Notes under the pieces: model-generated
Told to the model about the DNA's origin: nothing
The model's database searches: none
What the model saw: the letters and a program-made list of their open reading frames with translations, nothing else
Program-made: the position numbers and the translations under genes
NCBI RefSeq assembly: GCF_964033635.1
Contig: NZ_OZ035533.1
Location: 4,402,001-4,466,000, forward strand
Length of the DNA: 64,000 nt
Reading direction: 5' to 3'
From: Chitinophaga sp. MM2321
Lineage (GTDB): Bacteria > Bacteroidota > Bacteroidia > Chitinophagales > Chitinophagaceae
Part shown: one piece after another, positions 46,799-56,256 of the stretch
How the letters are laid out: every line of letters starts with the position of its first letter
How positions within the stretch are numbered: the first letter of the stretch is position 1

Positions 46799-48643
46799 TT
46801 ATTTTTTTATGTTGACCAATGCCGGATTATATAGTTTCTGATGTACCTGTTTCAGTTTTTCCAGTTCCATCTTCTGCACTTTTCTGTCGTAGGTCATCAA
46901 TCCGTTTATTTCTACTTCCACATCAGTGGTCTGCGTATACACGGCGGCTGATAACCCTTGTTTGATAAGACTTTCCAGTCTGTCCATAAAACCGGCGTAG
47001 CGGTTAAACAGGTCGTTGGCGTTCTTAAAACTCTGGTATCCCCAGTTATTTTTCTGTTGCCATACATGTCCCTCTACCGGTAATCCCAGGCCGCCAAATT
47101 CGCCCAGTACAATAGCGCGTTTATCGCCAAAAACAGCCGGATCAGGCATCGCAGGTTCGGGGTAGTTATGCAGATCGATGATCGGTCCTACCGGGTAGAA
47201 GTTGCCACCACTGGCAGTATTCACCAAACGGGAAGGATCTTTTTTCATCGTCCATTCCGCTATTTCCACTGTTTTAAATTGTCCCCAGGCTTCGTTGAAA
47301 GGTGTCCATACCACAATAGACGGGAAGTTGTACAGGGTATTGATGATAGCATCCCATTCTTTCCTATAGTAGGCTTCTGATTCAGCAGAACGATTTTGAT
47401 CTGTACCACGACCAATGATACCCGGACGTTGTTCCCAGCCATTACCCAGGTCGCCGCTCGGCATATCCTGCCATACGAGCATACCTAACTGATCGCAGTA
47501 GTAATACCAGCGGGCAGGTTCTACTTTAATATGTTTTCTGATCATATTAAAGCCCATGGCTTTGGTTTGTGCAATATCAAATTTCAGTGCTTCATCTGTT
47601 GGCGCGGTGTACAAGCCGTCAGGCCACCAGCCCTGATCCAGCGGGCCGTACTGAAACACAAATTCATTATTCAGCAACATGCGCTGGATACCATTGGCAT
47701 CTTTACCGATGGATGATTTACGCATCGCGAAATAGCTCTGTACCTCGTCAATGGTTTTGCCTTTGCGGGTTACAGACAAGCGCAGGTCGTACAGGAAAGG
47801 ATGAGTAGGTGACCACAATTTCGGTGAAGCAATTTTCAGTACGGCAGCTTCCCCGCTGATCTGACCTTCTGCTACTTTAGTAGCGCCATCCCAGGCGGAA
47901 ACATTTACCTGGTCGCCCGCTTGCAGGTTTTGAACATCCGCGGCTACGGTGATCGTTTGCTGATCAATATCAGGTGTTTGCTTTGTACCCGCAATATAAG
48001 TAGCCGCCACTGCTTCTACCCATACGGTTTGCCAGATACCGGTAACGGGTGTGTACCAGATGCCTTCCGGTTTTTTTACCTGCTTGCCTCTTGGCTGCGG
48101 ACCTTCATCTGTAGGGTCCCACACACGTACAACGATCTCCTGTTTGCCTTTTTTCAGGAGCGGCGTAATATCAAAAGAAAACGGATCAAAACCGCCCTCG
48201 TGGGTGCCTGCTTCTTTTCCGTTTACATATACGGTTGTTTTCCAGTCTACCGCACCAAAGTGCAGGAGGATCTTTTTACTTTTCATACCGGCCGGCAAAG
48301 TAATGCTTGTATTATACCACAGCACACTGTCCTTCCCTACTGTTCTTCCAACGCCGGATAATGCAGATTCAATGGCAAAAGGTACCAGGATCTTCCCTTC
48401 ATAAGTGGTCGGGGTGCTTTCATTTTTTGCTTTGACAGCATAATTCCAAAGTCCGTTGAGGTTTTTCCAGTTGGCCCTCACGAGCTGTGGACGCGGGTAT
48501 TCAGGTAATGTCTCCGCTGGTGAAACTTTTTCACTCCAGGGAGTTGTAATTTTTCCTGCTACAATTTTCCAGTCGCCCTGTGCTTGCGCAACGTTGAGTC
48601 CACATCCAAACATCAAGGCAAATAATAAGTGCTTTTTTATCAT
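46799..48643 (-). CDS. GH2 family glycoside hydrolase, exported
   Basis: I start at MIKKHLLFALMFGCG (48643), which gives a signal peptide ending at AQAQ; a longer frame adds 12 residues. The 614-residue enzyme is a paralogue of the GH2 at 16-18.6 kb (LPEYPRPQLVRANWKNLNGLW) but ends right after the TIM barrel. Likely acid/base is Glu451 (FNEAW) and nucleophile Glu515 (GEFGG). Its role with GH43 and GH127 is probably removal of beta-galactosyl or alpha-L-arabinopyranosyl units; specificity is inferred, not seen. Confidence 0.9.
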   Translation of the reverse strand: MIKKHLLFALMFGCGLNVAQAQGDWKIVAGKITTPWSEKVSPAETLPEYPRPQLVRANWKNLNGLWNYAVKAKNESTPTTYEGKILVPFAIESALSGVGRTVGKDSVLWYNTSITLPAGMKSKKILLHFGAVDWKTTVYVNGKEAGTHEGGFDPFSFDITPLLKKGKQEIVVRVWDPTDEGPQPRGKQVKKPEGIWYTPVTGIWQTVWVEAVAATYIAGTKQTPDIDQQTITVAADVQNLQAGDQVNVSAWDGATKVAEGQISGEAAVLKIASPKLWSPTHPFLYDLRLSVTRKGKTIDEVQSYFAMRKSSIGKDANGIQRMLLNNEFVFQYGPLDQGWWPDGLYTAPTDEALKFDIAQTKAMGFNMIRKHIKVEPARWYYYCDQLGMLVWQDMPSGDLGNGWEQRPGIIGRGTDQNRSAESEAYYRKEWDAIINTLYNFPSIVVWTPFNEAWGQFKTVEIAEWTMKKDPSRLVNTASGGNFYPVGPIIDLHNYPEPAMPDPAVFGDKRAIVLGEFGGLGLPVEGHVWQQKNNWGYQSFKNANDLFNRYAGFMDRLESLIKQGLSAAVYTQTTDVEVEINGLMTYDRKVQKMELEKLKQVHQKLYNPALVNIKK

Positions 48644-48685
48644 GGTCTGTTTTTGAAATACAATTTTTGGTCTGATCAATATTTT

Positions 48686-49708
48686 TTATTCCCCACCGGG
48701 CTTCCTGATCTGTTCTCCTATTTTCACTGGTTCGCCAAAATCTGGGCTGCCATCGGCTTTCCAGGTAAATGGTTGCATGCGTGGATTTCTTAATCCGCCA
48801 CAACCCTGTCCTGCTTTGGAGTTGGCGTGATAGATGATCCAGTCTTCCTGGCCATCTGCCGATTTAAAGAAACCATTATGACCGGGTGCATAGGCGCCGT
48901 TTTCCGGTTTAGCGGTGAGCACCGGCAAAGGCGATTTGTGCCAGTCGGCAGCTTTCAGCGGATCACCGTTTTTCTTCAGCTGCATGATCCCCAGCGCATA
49001 ATCTTCTGACCAGCAGCCACTCGCAGAGAAGATGAGGAAGATATCATTTTTAGCGTTCTTTAATATTTCAGGGCCTTCATTGATGCCGTTCTTTTCCCAA
49101 CTGTAGGTGGGTGCGGCAATCTCTACACGTGCGGTGGCTAGTGTCCACGGATTTTTCAGCTGTGCAATATAGAGACGTTGTACAACATCTTTCCCGTTAT
49201 GCCCACTCCAGATAAAATAGTGCCGGTCCTTATATGCCAGGATAGTGCCGTCAATGGCGAAGTAGTCGGCAGCGGGATCTTTTAGTTGTCCTTTGCTTTC
49301 CCAGGTGCCGGTGGTAGGATCGGCAGCGGTATTTTCCAATACAAAGGTGTGTTGCGGGTGGATGCTGTCTGAAGATCCTGCGGTGTAATAGAGATACCAT
49401 TTGCCATCGAGGCGGTGCAGCTCCGGCGCCCAGATATCACGCGCATCGGGGCCTTTGGCCGGTGGTGTCCATAAAACAATGGCTGGCGCCTTATCCAGTT
49501 CCGACATAGCGCGTGTTTTACGGATCGTAATATTATGTCCCGTGGTATGCAGGTAATAATATACCCCATCCTGTTGGATCACCCAGGGATCAGGTCCACC
49601 GGGCAGCAACGGATTGGTGAAGGTGCCGGTGGTATCCGGTCCTCCTGCACGGCAAGCGCCGCCCATCAGCAGTAATAGTAACAATGAAAGTAGTCGGCTA
49701 CATTTCAT
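48686..49708 (-). CDS. GH43 family glycoside hydrolase, probable lipoprotein
   Basis: The 340-residue five-bladed propeller has a lipobox MGGAC (Cys19) and the three GH43 acidic residues: Asp in LPGGPDPWV (base), Asp in YFAIDGTIL (pKa modulator), Glu in NEGPEIL (acid). Family activities are alpha-L-arabinofuranosidase, beta-xylosidase or arabinanase; the single-domain size fits an exo-arabinosidase or small endo-arabinanase. It is the first gene of the leftward operon, 136 bases from the divergent sensor kinase, with an inverted repeat just upstream of its start. Confidence 0.9.
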   Translation of the reverse strand: MKCSRLLSLLLLLLMGGACRAGGPDTTGTFTNPLLPGGPDPWVIQQDGVYYYLHTTGHNITIRKTRAMSELDKAPAIVLWTPPAKGPDARDIWAPELHRLDGKWYLYYTAGSSDSIHPQHTFVLENTAADPTTGTWESKGQLKDPAADYFAIDGTILAYKDRHYFIWSGHNGKDVVQRLYIAQLKNPWTLATARVEIAAPTYSWEKNGINEGPEILKNAKNDIFLIFSASGCWSEDYALGIMQLKKNGDPLKAADWHKSPLPVLTAKPENGAYAPGHNGFFKSADGQEDWIIYHANSKAGQGCGGLRNPRMQPFTWKADGSPDFGEPVKIGEQIRKPGGE

Positions 49709-49727
49709 AACATGGATCTTTTTTTTA

Positions 49728-49752
49728 TTTAAGCGTAAAAATAACGCTTAAA
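49728..49752. promoter_or_regulatory. 9-bp inverted repeat between the GH43 operon and sensor kinase
   Basis: TTTAAGCGT and ACGCTTAAA flank a seven-base A/T spacer, 20 bases upstream of the GH43 start in the 136-base divergent region. The position fits an operator for the response regulator, or a leader hairpin of the operon. Centre-to-centre spacing of the half sites is 16 bases. Confidence 0.5.
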
Positions 49753-49844
49753 ACAATACTCCAAAGAAAGAGAATCCTGCTATAGGTAGTACGCTCAATT
49801 GTCTCATTCTTTCCTTATTTTGTCTCAATATTATTCATCGCCGG

Positions 49845-52800
49845 ATGATTATCTTTGGCATAACCAGCAACACCATCTTGCCAATACGCCACATTATTTC
49901 CTGCTTATTATTCGTACTGATTGTTCACCAGACACTTTACAGTCAGTCACCCGGCTTCGTTCACTACCAGGTAGAGAACGGGCTGTCCAACAATACGGTT
50001 ATCTGTACCATGCAGGACAAGCAGGGCTTTATGTGGTTTGGCACCAAAGACGGTCTGAACCGGTTTGATGGCTATACCTTCCGCGTATTCCGGCATGACC
50101 CGGAAGACACCAGCAGCCTGGGCAATAATTTTATCTGGAGTCTTTATGAAGATGATCATGGTATGCTCTACGTTGGCACAGACAAGGGCCTCTATCTGTA
50201 CAACCCTGCGAGTGAACAGTTCCGCCCAATAGGCCCTAAAGCCGACCTGGAAATACGGGCTATTGATAAAGATGCAGCAGGCAATATCTGGTTTATTTCC
50301 GGCATACAGTTGTACCGCTACAACCCGCAAACAAATAGTCTTCATTCGCCTGCCGGCTACCCCAATGCCTCAGCAATATGCCGTACCCCGGCGGGAAAAA
50401 TATGGCTGTCATCTCCCGAAGGGAAAATAGCAGTATATGATCGGGCAAAAGACAGCTTTACCAGTTATTCCCTGTTTGATCATTCCAATAAACCAGCCGC
50501 CTACTGGACAACAAAAATCCTGGCCACCAGTGAAGACACTCTTCTGGTGGGCACTACAGACCAGGGCGTAAAATTATTCAGTGCAAAAACCTATACGTAT
50601 ACAGACATCCTGCCCTACAACAGCGATAAAACGGAGATCTACGCCCGTGATCTGCTCCAACGTTCGGCAGATGAATATTGGATTGCCTCCGAAACCGGCA
50701 TCTTCATCTATCACCTCTCTACCGGAAAATTTACAAACCTGCAAAAGAAATACAACGATCCCTATGCCATCTCTGACAACGCTGTATACAGTCTCTTCAA
50801 GGATAAAGAAGGCGGCATATGGGCAGGTACTTACTTTGGTGGTATCAACTATTTCCCGCAACAGTATGCGCCTTTCGAAAAGTTTTTCCCCAAAACCGGC
50901 GAAAACGCGCTGGGCGGCAATGCGGTAAGAGAAATCTGTCCGGATAAATATGGGCAGCTATGGATAGGAACAGAAGACGGCGGGCTTAATAAATTATCGC
51001 TGAGTACCGGTAACATCACCAACATAAAACCGCAAGGCAAGCAAAACAGCTTATCCCATACCAACATCCACGGACTACTGGTAACCGGCGACACCCTGTG
51101 GATAGGTACTTTCGAGCATGGCCTGGATCTGATGCATATCCCTTCCGGTAAATTCCTGCGGCACTATGCAGCCGGTAATGGCAAGTATGATATGCGCAGC
51201 AACTTTGTATACAGCATTATACAAACCCATACCGGGCAGGTGCTGCTTTGCACTTCGAGGGGGCTTTACCGTTATAACCGGCAACAGGATGGTTTTGACC
51301 TGGTACAGGAAGTACCATCGTATATTTTTTATACCACTGTTTTTGAAGATAGCCGGGGCACCATCTGGCTCGGCACCATCCGCGATGGATTGTATTATTA
51401 TCATCCGGAAACAGGTAAAAAAGGACTTTACCTGCATGACGAAAACAACATCCGCAGCCTGGGCAACAACCACGTAAACCGCGTATTTGAAGATAGCCGT
51501 CATCGTATATGGGCTGGCACTGAAGATGGCTTATGTCTCCTGAATGAGCAGCAGCGCGACTTTACACGTTATACCACCCGCAATGGTTTACTCAGTAATA
51601 TGATATTTGGTATGCTGGAAGATGATAAACAACATCTCTGGATAACCACTTCCAAAGGACTGGCCTGTCTTTCACCGGAAACGGGTAAAACAAAAGTATA
51701 CACCAAAGCCAGCGGCCTACTCAATGATCAGTTTAATTATAACTCCGCTTACAAAGACAGCAGCGGCAATATGTACTTCGGTAGTGTGAGAGGGATGATC
51801 CGGTTTAACCCGGATAAATTTCTTCCCGACAATTTCATGCCACCCATATACATTACCGGTTTCCAGGTATTCAACAATCCGCTGCATGTGGGCGGTACGC
51901 TGAAGAAAGCCATTAATGTTACCGACACCATTGTGTTGACGCATGATCAGTCTTCTTTTAGTATCGACTTCGCTGCACTCAGTTATACCGCGCCTGAAAT
52001 GACGGAATACGCGTACAAAATGGAAGGACTGGATAAAGACTGGACACACCTGGAAACAAATCGCAAAGCCTTCTTCACAAAATTATCTCCCGGCACTTAT
52101 CACTTTATGGTGAAAGCTGCCAACAGCAGCGGCAACTGGAGTATTCACCCGCGCCTGCTCACTATCAGGATCCTGCCGCCATTCTGGGCCAGCTACCCGG
52201 CATATGCGCTCTATCTTATTTTATGCGGCGGCATTATTTACCTGCTCATCAGCAGCTATCACCGCCGGGCAGAACAAAAACATAAACGCAGCATGGAATT
52301 ACTGGAACATGAAAAAGAAAAAGAAATTTATGAGGCCAAGATAGAATTCTTTACCAACGTAGCGCATGAAATACGTACGCCGCTTACCCTCATTAAAGGC
52401 CCTATGGAAAAGGTGATCCGGAAATCCGAAGCCGTACCGGATATCCAAAAGAACCTCCGCATCATGGAACGGAATACCAACCGGTTGCTGGACCTCACCA
52501 ACCAGTTACTTGATTTCAGGAAAACAGAAATCAACGGCTATCGCCTCAATTTTGTAAAGACCAACATCCCCGATCTGCTGAAAGAAAACCACCTGCGTTT
52601 CATACCGGCAGCGGAACAAAAAGAAATCCGTTTTAAAATAGAATTATCCAGCCTGCATTTCTTCGCGTATGTAGACATGGAAGCATTGCATAAAATACTG
52701 AGTAACCTGATCAACAATGCCATCAAATACGCAGACAGTTGTGTATACATTCAACTGTTGCCGGTAGCGGAAACAGATACCACCTTTACCATCCAGGTAA

Positions 52801-53054
52801 AAAATGACGGACATATTATTCCGCCGGAGATAGCAGAAAAAATCTTCGAACCCTTTTACCGGGGCAAGGCCGCAGAAAGCCAGCCGGGTACAGGTATCGG
52901 GCTGGCCATCGCCAGATCGCTCACGATCCTGCACAAAGGAAAGCTGGTGCTTATCAGATCAGACAACAACCTGAATACTTTCGTTCTTACTTTACCGGTA
53001 CACCAGGAAATAGAATTTAATTTAAGTAAATGGAAAAAAATACAGCCATCGTGA
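49845..53054 (+). CDS. Reg_prop/Y_Y_Y sensor histidine kinase (N-terminal part of an HTCS-type system)
   Basis: The 1069-residue membrane sensor has a signal-anchor, two seven-bladed propellers of Reg_prop repeats (MQDKQGFMWFGTKDGLNRFDG and later IWIGTEDGGLNK-type units) at about 40-690, a Y_Y_Y domain at about 715-775, a membrane helix near 785-805, a HisKA domain with His841 (NVAHEIRTPLTL) and a HATPase with Asn957 (NLINNAIKY) and GTGIGLAIA. Its periplasmic part senses an oligosaccharide. In classical HTCS proteins the receiver and AraC domains follow in the same chain; here they lie in the next, overlapping gene. It faces the GH43 operon and is its likely regulator. Confidence 0.93.
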   Translation: MIIFGITSNTILPIRHIISCLLFVLIVHQTLYSQSPGFVHYQVENGLSNNTVICTMQDKQGFMWFGTKDGLNRFDGYTFRVFRHDPEDTSSLGNNFIWSLYEDDHGMLYVGTDKGLYLYNPASEQFRPIGPKADLEIRAIDKDAAGNIWFISGIQLYRYNPQTNSLHSPAGYPNASAICRTPAGKIWLSSPEGKIAVYDRAKDSFTSYSLFDHSNKPAAYWTTKILATSEDTLLVGTTDQGVKLFSAKTYTYTDILPYNSDKTEIYARDLLQRSADEYWIASETGIFIYHLSTGKFTNLQKKYNDPYAISDNAVYSLFKDKEGGIWAGTYFGGINYFPQQYAPFEKFFPKTGENALGGNAVREICPDKYGQLWIGTEDGGLNKLSLSTGNITNIKPQGKQNSLSHTNIHGLLVTGDTLWIGTFEHGLDLMHIPSGKFLRHYAAGNGKYDMRSNFVYSIIQTHTGQVLLCTSRGLYRYNRQQDGFDLVQEVPSYIFYTTVFEDSRGTIWLGTIRDGLYYYHPETGKKGLYLHDENNIRSLGNNHVNRVFEDSRHRIWAGTEDGLCLLNEQQRDFTRYTTRNGLLSNMIFGMLEDDKQHLWITTSKGLACLSPETGKTKVYTKASGLLNDQFNYNSAYKDSSGNMYFGSVRGMIRFNPDKFLPDNFMPPIYITGFQVFNNPLHVGGTLKKAINVTDTIVLTHDQSSFSIDFAALSYTAPEMTEYAYKMEGLDKDWTHLETNRKAFFTKLSPGTYHFMVKAANSSGNWSIHPRLLTIRILPPFWASYPAYALYLILCGGIIYLLISSYHRRAEQKHKRSMELLEHEKEKEIYEAKIEFFTNVAHEIRTPLTLIKGPMEKVIRKSEAVPDIQKNLRIMERNTNRLLDLTNQLLDFRKTEINGYRLNFVKTNIPDLLKENHLRFIPAAEQKEIRFKIELSSLHFFAYVDMEALHKILSNLINNAIKYADSCVYIQLLPVAETDTTFTIQVKNDGHIIPPEIAEKIFEPFYRGKAAESQPGTGIGLAIARSLTILHKGKLVLIRSDNNLNTFVLTLPVHQEIEFNLSKWKKIQPS

Positions 53055-53815
53055 AACCACTGATCCTGCTGGTAGATGACAACGAAGATATCCTGTCATT
53101 CATTGCAGATGACCTGGAAGATAAATACAAAGTGATGACGGCATGCAATGGCGCCACTGCGCTGGAGGCCTTGCGTGAAGCGCCGGTACAGTTGGTAGTC
53201 AGCGATGTGATGATGCCCGTTATGGATGGTTTTGAACTATGCCGCATCATTAAATCAGAACCGGCCTACAGCCATATTCCCGTAGTATTACTGACCGCGC
53301 GCAACACACTACAATCCAAAATAGAAGGGCTGGAACTGGGCGCTGATGCCTATATCGAAAAACCATTTTCACCGGAACACTTACAGGTACAAATCGCCAA
53401 TCTTCTCTCCAACCGTAATAAAATAAAAGAATTTTTCGCCAGCTCACCCCTGGTACACCTCCGCAGCATGGCCGGCTCCCGCGCAGATGAACAGTTCCTC
53501 GAAAAGTTGAATGAGGTAATCACCCAACACCTCACAGACATCAATCTCGACGTGGAACAACTCGCGGACAAAATGAATATGAGCCGTCCTACTTTTTACC
53601 GGAAAATAAAAGTCATCTCCGATCTTACTCCGCATGAACTTATTAACATTGCCCGCTTAAAAAAAGCCGCTACTCTTTTGGCAACAGGCCACTACAAGAT
53701 CAATGAAGTAGCAGAGATGACAGGCTTTGCCTCTCCATCCAATTTCGGCAGGAATTTTCAGAAACAGTTTGGCATGCTGCCATCGGAATATGTAACGCGG
53801 AATCATCCCGATTGA
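53030..53815 (+). CDS. response regulator with receiver and AraC-type DNA-binding domains
   Basis: The 261-residue protein has a receiver domain at about 10-125 (acidic pair Asp16/Asp17, phosphoacceptor Asp59 in VVSDVMMP, conserved Lys in YIEKPF) and an AraC helix-turn-helix domain at about 160-255 (ADKMNMSRPTFYRKIKVISD, ASPSNFGRNFQKQFG). It starts 25 bases before the kinase stop in the -1 frame, with a seven-A run in the overlap. Together they equal the length and domain order of one HTCS protein. It should activate the GH43-to-DUF3823 operon when phosphorylated by the upstream kinase. Confidence 0.93.
   Translation: MEKNTAIVKPLILLVDDNEDILSFIADDLEDKYKVMTACNGATALEALREAPVQLVVSDVMMPVMDGFELCRIIKSEPAYSHIPVVLLTARNTLQSKIEGLELGADAYIEKPFSPEHLQVQIANLLSNRNKIKEFFASSPLVHLRSMAGSRADEQFLEKLNEVITQHLTDINLDVEQLADKMNMSRPTFYRKIKVISDLTPHELINIARLKKAATLLATGHYKINEVAEMTGFASPSNFGRNFQKQFGMLPSEYVTRNHPD
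53034..53040 (+). other. A7 run at the kinase/response-regulator overlap
   Basis: Seven A bases follow the TGG codon of the kinase and directly follow ATGG of the response-regulator start. One added A, or a -1 slip by ribosome or polymerase, would join both reading frames into a single protein of about 1330 residues. Confidence 0.8.
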
Positions 53816-53832
53816 TCCTCTTTTATGCTTTT

Positions 53833-55206
53833 TTAACCGATCATCATTTTCTCTATTTCTTCCAGCGATTTTCCTTTGGTTTCAGGAATCCTGACGATAA
53901 TAAAAAGAAAGTAAGCAAAACAAATTACCGCGTGGATCACGAAAGTGAGTGGCAGTCCCAGGTATCCTTTCATAACAGGAAAAGAAGCCGTTGTGAAAAA
54001 ATTGGCGATCCATAAAGCAAGGGTGGCAAGTGCCATGGCATTGCCCCTGATCCGGTTGGGGAATATCTCCGACAGGGCAACCCAGGTAACAGGACCCAGT
54101 GTAGCCGCATATATAGCGATAAAGGAAAGCAGGAAGATCAGCACATAAATACCCGGTAGCTGCCAGTAAAAAGCGGAAGCCAATGCAAGGGCATCTATAC
54201 AAAGTAAAAGGGTGCCCCACATCAGCAACTTTTTCCGGCCCGCTTTATCAATGGTGGTGATAGCAATGAAAGTGAATATAAAATTGATCAGCCCTATAAT
54301 AATCGCTTGTAAGAAAGCACTATCCTGCGACATCCCGGCTTGTTTAAATAATTCGGGCGCATAGGAGAATAAGGAATTTTGTCCTACTGCCTGTGAAAAA
54401 ACAGCAATAACAATCCCGGTAAACACAATTGGCCAGATACCTTTGCGGAATAATTCAGCTACACTTCCTTTAGCCTGGTGCTGATAGCTTTCAACGATTT
54501 GCCCGGATTCAAAGCCGGCATATGCTGTTCCACCGATCCGCTCCAGTATAGTGAAAGCTTCCTTGGAACGTTGCTTCCCGATCAGCCACCTGGGACTTTC
54601 CACTACAAAAAATAAACCGGCGAAAAAGAACAGGGCAGGCAGCGATTGAGAAGAAAACATCCACCGCCAGTTATGGACGCCGGTATTAAGCAGCAGGTAG
54701 TTTGAAAGATAAGCGAGCATAATTCCGCAGACAATAGAAAGCTGGTAAAAAGATACCATCCTTCCACGCATGGAGGCAGGTGAAATTTCAGCCACATACA
54801 TGGGACATACCAAAGCAGCAGCACCTACGGCTACGCCACTCAGCATCCGGAAAAGGATAAAGCTGTTAAAATCAGTTGCCCAACCGGTACCAAGACCTGT
54901 CACCGCAAATAAAACAGCACTAAACATCAGGGCCTTTCTTCTGCCTAGTTTATCACTCAGTTTACCCGCCATCAACGCGCCTATGGCCGCACCAAGATTG
55001 ATACAGCCAACGGCCCATCCGGTAGACAATTCGTTCAGATTAAAATAGTTTTTAAAAAAGGGGATAGTTCCTGAAATAATAACCAGGTCAAATCCAAAAA
55101 GTACCCCCCCCAAGGCTGCTACAGCACTGATAATATAAATATACCTGCGGTTATAGTTGTAGCTGATGACAGGTACGCCTGATTTAACTTCCGGGATAAA
55201 TGCCAT
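53833..55206 (-). CDS. sugar porter family MFS transporter
   Basis: The 457-residue inner-membrane protein shows FGFDLVIISGTIPF in helix 1, DKLGRRKALMF in loop 2-3, VVESPRWLIG after helix 6 and PETKGKSLEEIE at the end, all sugar porter signatures. It imports a monosaccharide with protons. It is a distant paralogue of the porter at 22-23.6 kb. It lies 24 bases downstream of the phytanoyl-CoA dioxygenase-like gene, convergent with the response regulator (17 bases apart), so it may be under AraC rather than two-component control. Confidence 0.92.
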   Translation of the reverse strand: MAFIPEVKSGVPVISYNYNRRYIYIISAVAALGGVLFGFDLVIISGTIPFFKNYFNLNELSTGWAVGCINLGAAIGALMAGKLSDKLGRRKALMFSAVLFAVTGLGTGWATDFNSFILFRMLSGVAVGAAALVCPMYVAEISPASMRGRMVSFYQLSIVCGIMLAYLSNYLLLNTGVHNWRWMFSSQSLPALFFFAGLFFVVESPRWLIGKQRSKEAFTILERIGGTAYAGFESGQIVESYQHQAKGSVAELFRKGIWPIVFTGIVIAVFSQAVGQNSLFSYAPELFKQAGMSQDSAFLQAIIIGLINFIFTFIAITTIDKAGRKKLLMWGTLLLCIDALALASAFYWQLPGIYVLIFLLSFIAIYAATLGPVTWVALSEIFPNRIRGNAMALATLALWIANFFTTASFPVMKGYLGLPLTFVIHAVICFAYFLFIIVRIPETKGKSLEEIEKMMIG

Positions 55207-55230
55207 GTATGTTTTTTAAGCGGAGGAGTT

Positions 55231-56061
55231 TTATTGTAAAGACTTATCATCTTCTTTTCTTAAAAAATCAGCGGCGTCCTCATTCACCCCTTTCGCTTCC
55301 CTGCTTAGCAGTGCGTCATCCGGCACCACTGCAATGGGTGTAGTACTGGATTTATCAGACGCAGAGTCATTGTAACCAATATTCGCCTCACGGTTATAAC
55401 AGGAGATCAGGGACCATCGTGCATTATCTGAAAGATTGGCTTCAGAGCGGTGCAGCAGGTTGCTATGAAAAAAAAGTGCATCTCCCGCTTTTAATTCTAC
55501 ATAAATATGTTCCATGGTTTTTAAAGCCAGTTCCACATAAGTTAGAGAAGCGCCATTTTGTTCACCGGCAAATCCATGTTCTACCCGGCCCATTTTATGC
55601 GACCCTTTGATCACTTGCAGGCAGCCGTTTAGCCGGTTTGCATCAGATACGGCAATCATAACAGACATCATCTGATCGGGAAAGAGGAACTGATTTTTAT
55701 ACCAATAGCCATAATCCTGGTGCCACTCCCAGGCCCCGCCTACCCTGGGCTCCTTTTGCATTAGTTTGGAGTGAAAATGACAAACCGCGGTGGTTCCATC
55801 CATCAGTTTGTCAACTGCATTGACCATCCTTTCACTGCGGGTCAGCAATCCGTAAATATCATCGCCGGGTTTGTACCATAGCGACAGCTTACTGCGTTTG
55901 CCACTACTATCATTCACATCAATAGCATGTTTGCTAATGGTATTGTCGTCAATGGCTACCTGGTAAAGTTTCTTTGCTTCTTCTTCCGTAAAAAAACCAG
56001 GGATGATCAGGTAACCCTGATCCTGATAATCAATAATCTGTTGATTGGTTAGCGTAATCAT
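55231..56061 (-). CDS. phytanoyl-CoA dioxygenase (PhyH) family protein
   Basis: The 276-residue protein is a Fe(II)/2-oxoglutarate-dependent oxygenase of the PhyH family: DQGYLIIPGFFTEEEAKKL opening, metal site His-x-Asp in WEWHQDYGYWY, distal His in LLHRSEAN, and arginine in NARWSLISCYN. Bacterial members hydroxylate varied small molecules; the substrate is unknown. It is encoded just upstream of a sugar porter and divergent from an AraC regulator. The context suggests oxidation of a sugar or sugar-derived compound taken up by the porter, an inference only. Confidence 0.87.
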   Translation of the reverse strand: MITLTNQQIIDYQDQGYLIIPGFFTEEEAKKLYQVAIDDNTISKHAIDVNDSSGKRSKLSLWYKPGDDIYGLLTRSERMVNAVDKLMDGTTAVCHFHSKLMQKEPRVGGAWEWHQDYGYWYKNQFLFPDQMMSVMIAVSDANRLNGCLQVIKGSHKMGRVEHGFAGEQNGASLTYVELALKTMEHIYVELKAGDALFFHSNLLHRSEANLSDNARWSLISCYNREANIGYNDSASDKSSTTPIAVVPDDALLSREAKGVNEDAADFLRKEDDKSLQ

Positions 56062-56143
56062 GATGTTGATTATTTAAAATTTTAAAGAGGCTATGCACGC
56101 ATGCACTGGAACGGGAACTGTTTAGCTATTCATAACGGTTCTA

Positions 56144-56166
56144 CTAAAATAGGCAGGTTATTTTAG
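56144..56166. promoter_or_regulatory. inverted repeat in the PhyH/AraC divergent region
   Basis: CTAAAATA and TATTTTAG flank a seven-base spacer in the 195-base region between the divergent genes. A further TATTTTAA half site lies at 56200-56207. The layout fits an operator for the divergent AraC-type regulator. Confidence 0.5.
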
Positions 56167-56256
56167 CAAGAGCTCCATTATACTATTCAAAAACTAAACT
56201 ATTTTAACAGAAAAATCCATTTTTTATCTTTATTTTATGGAATATCATCAAGTCGC

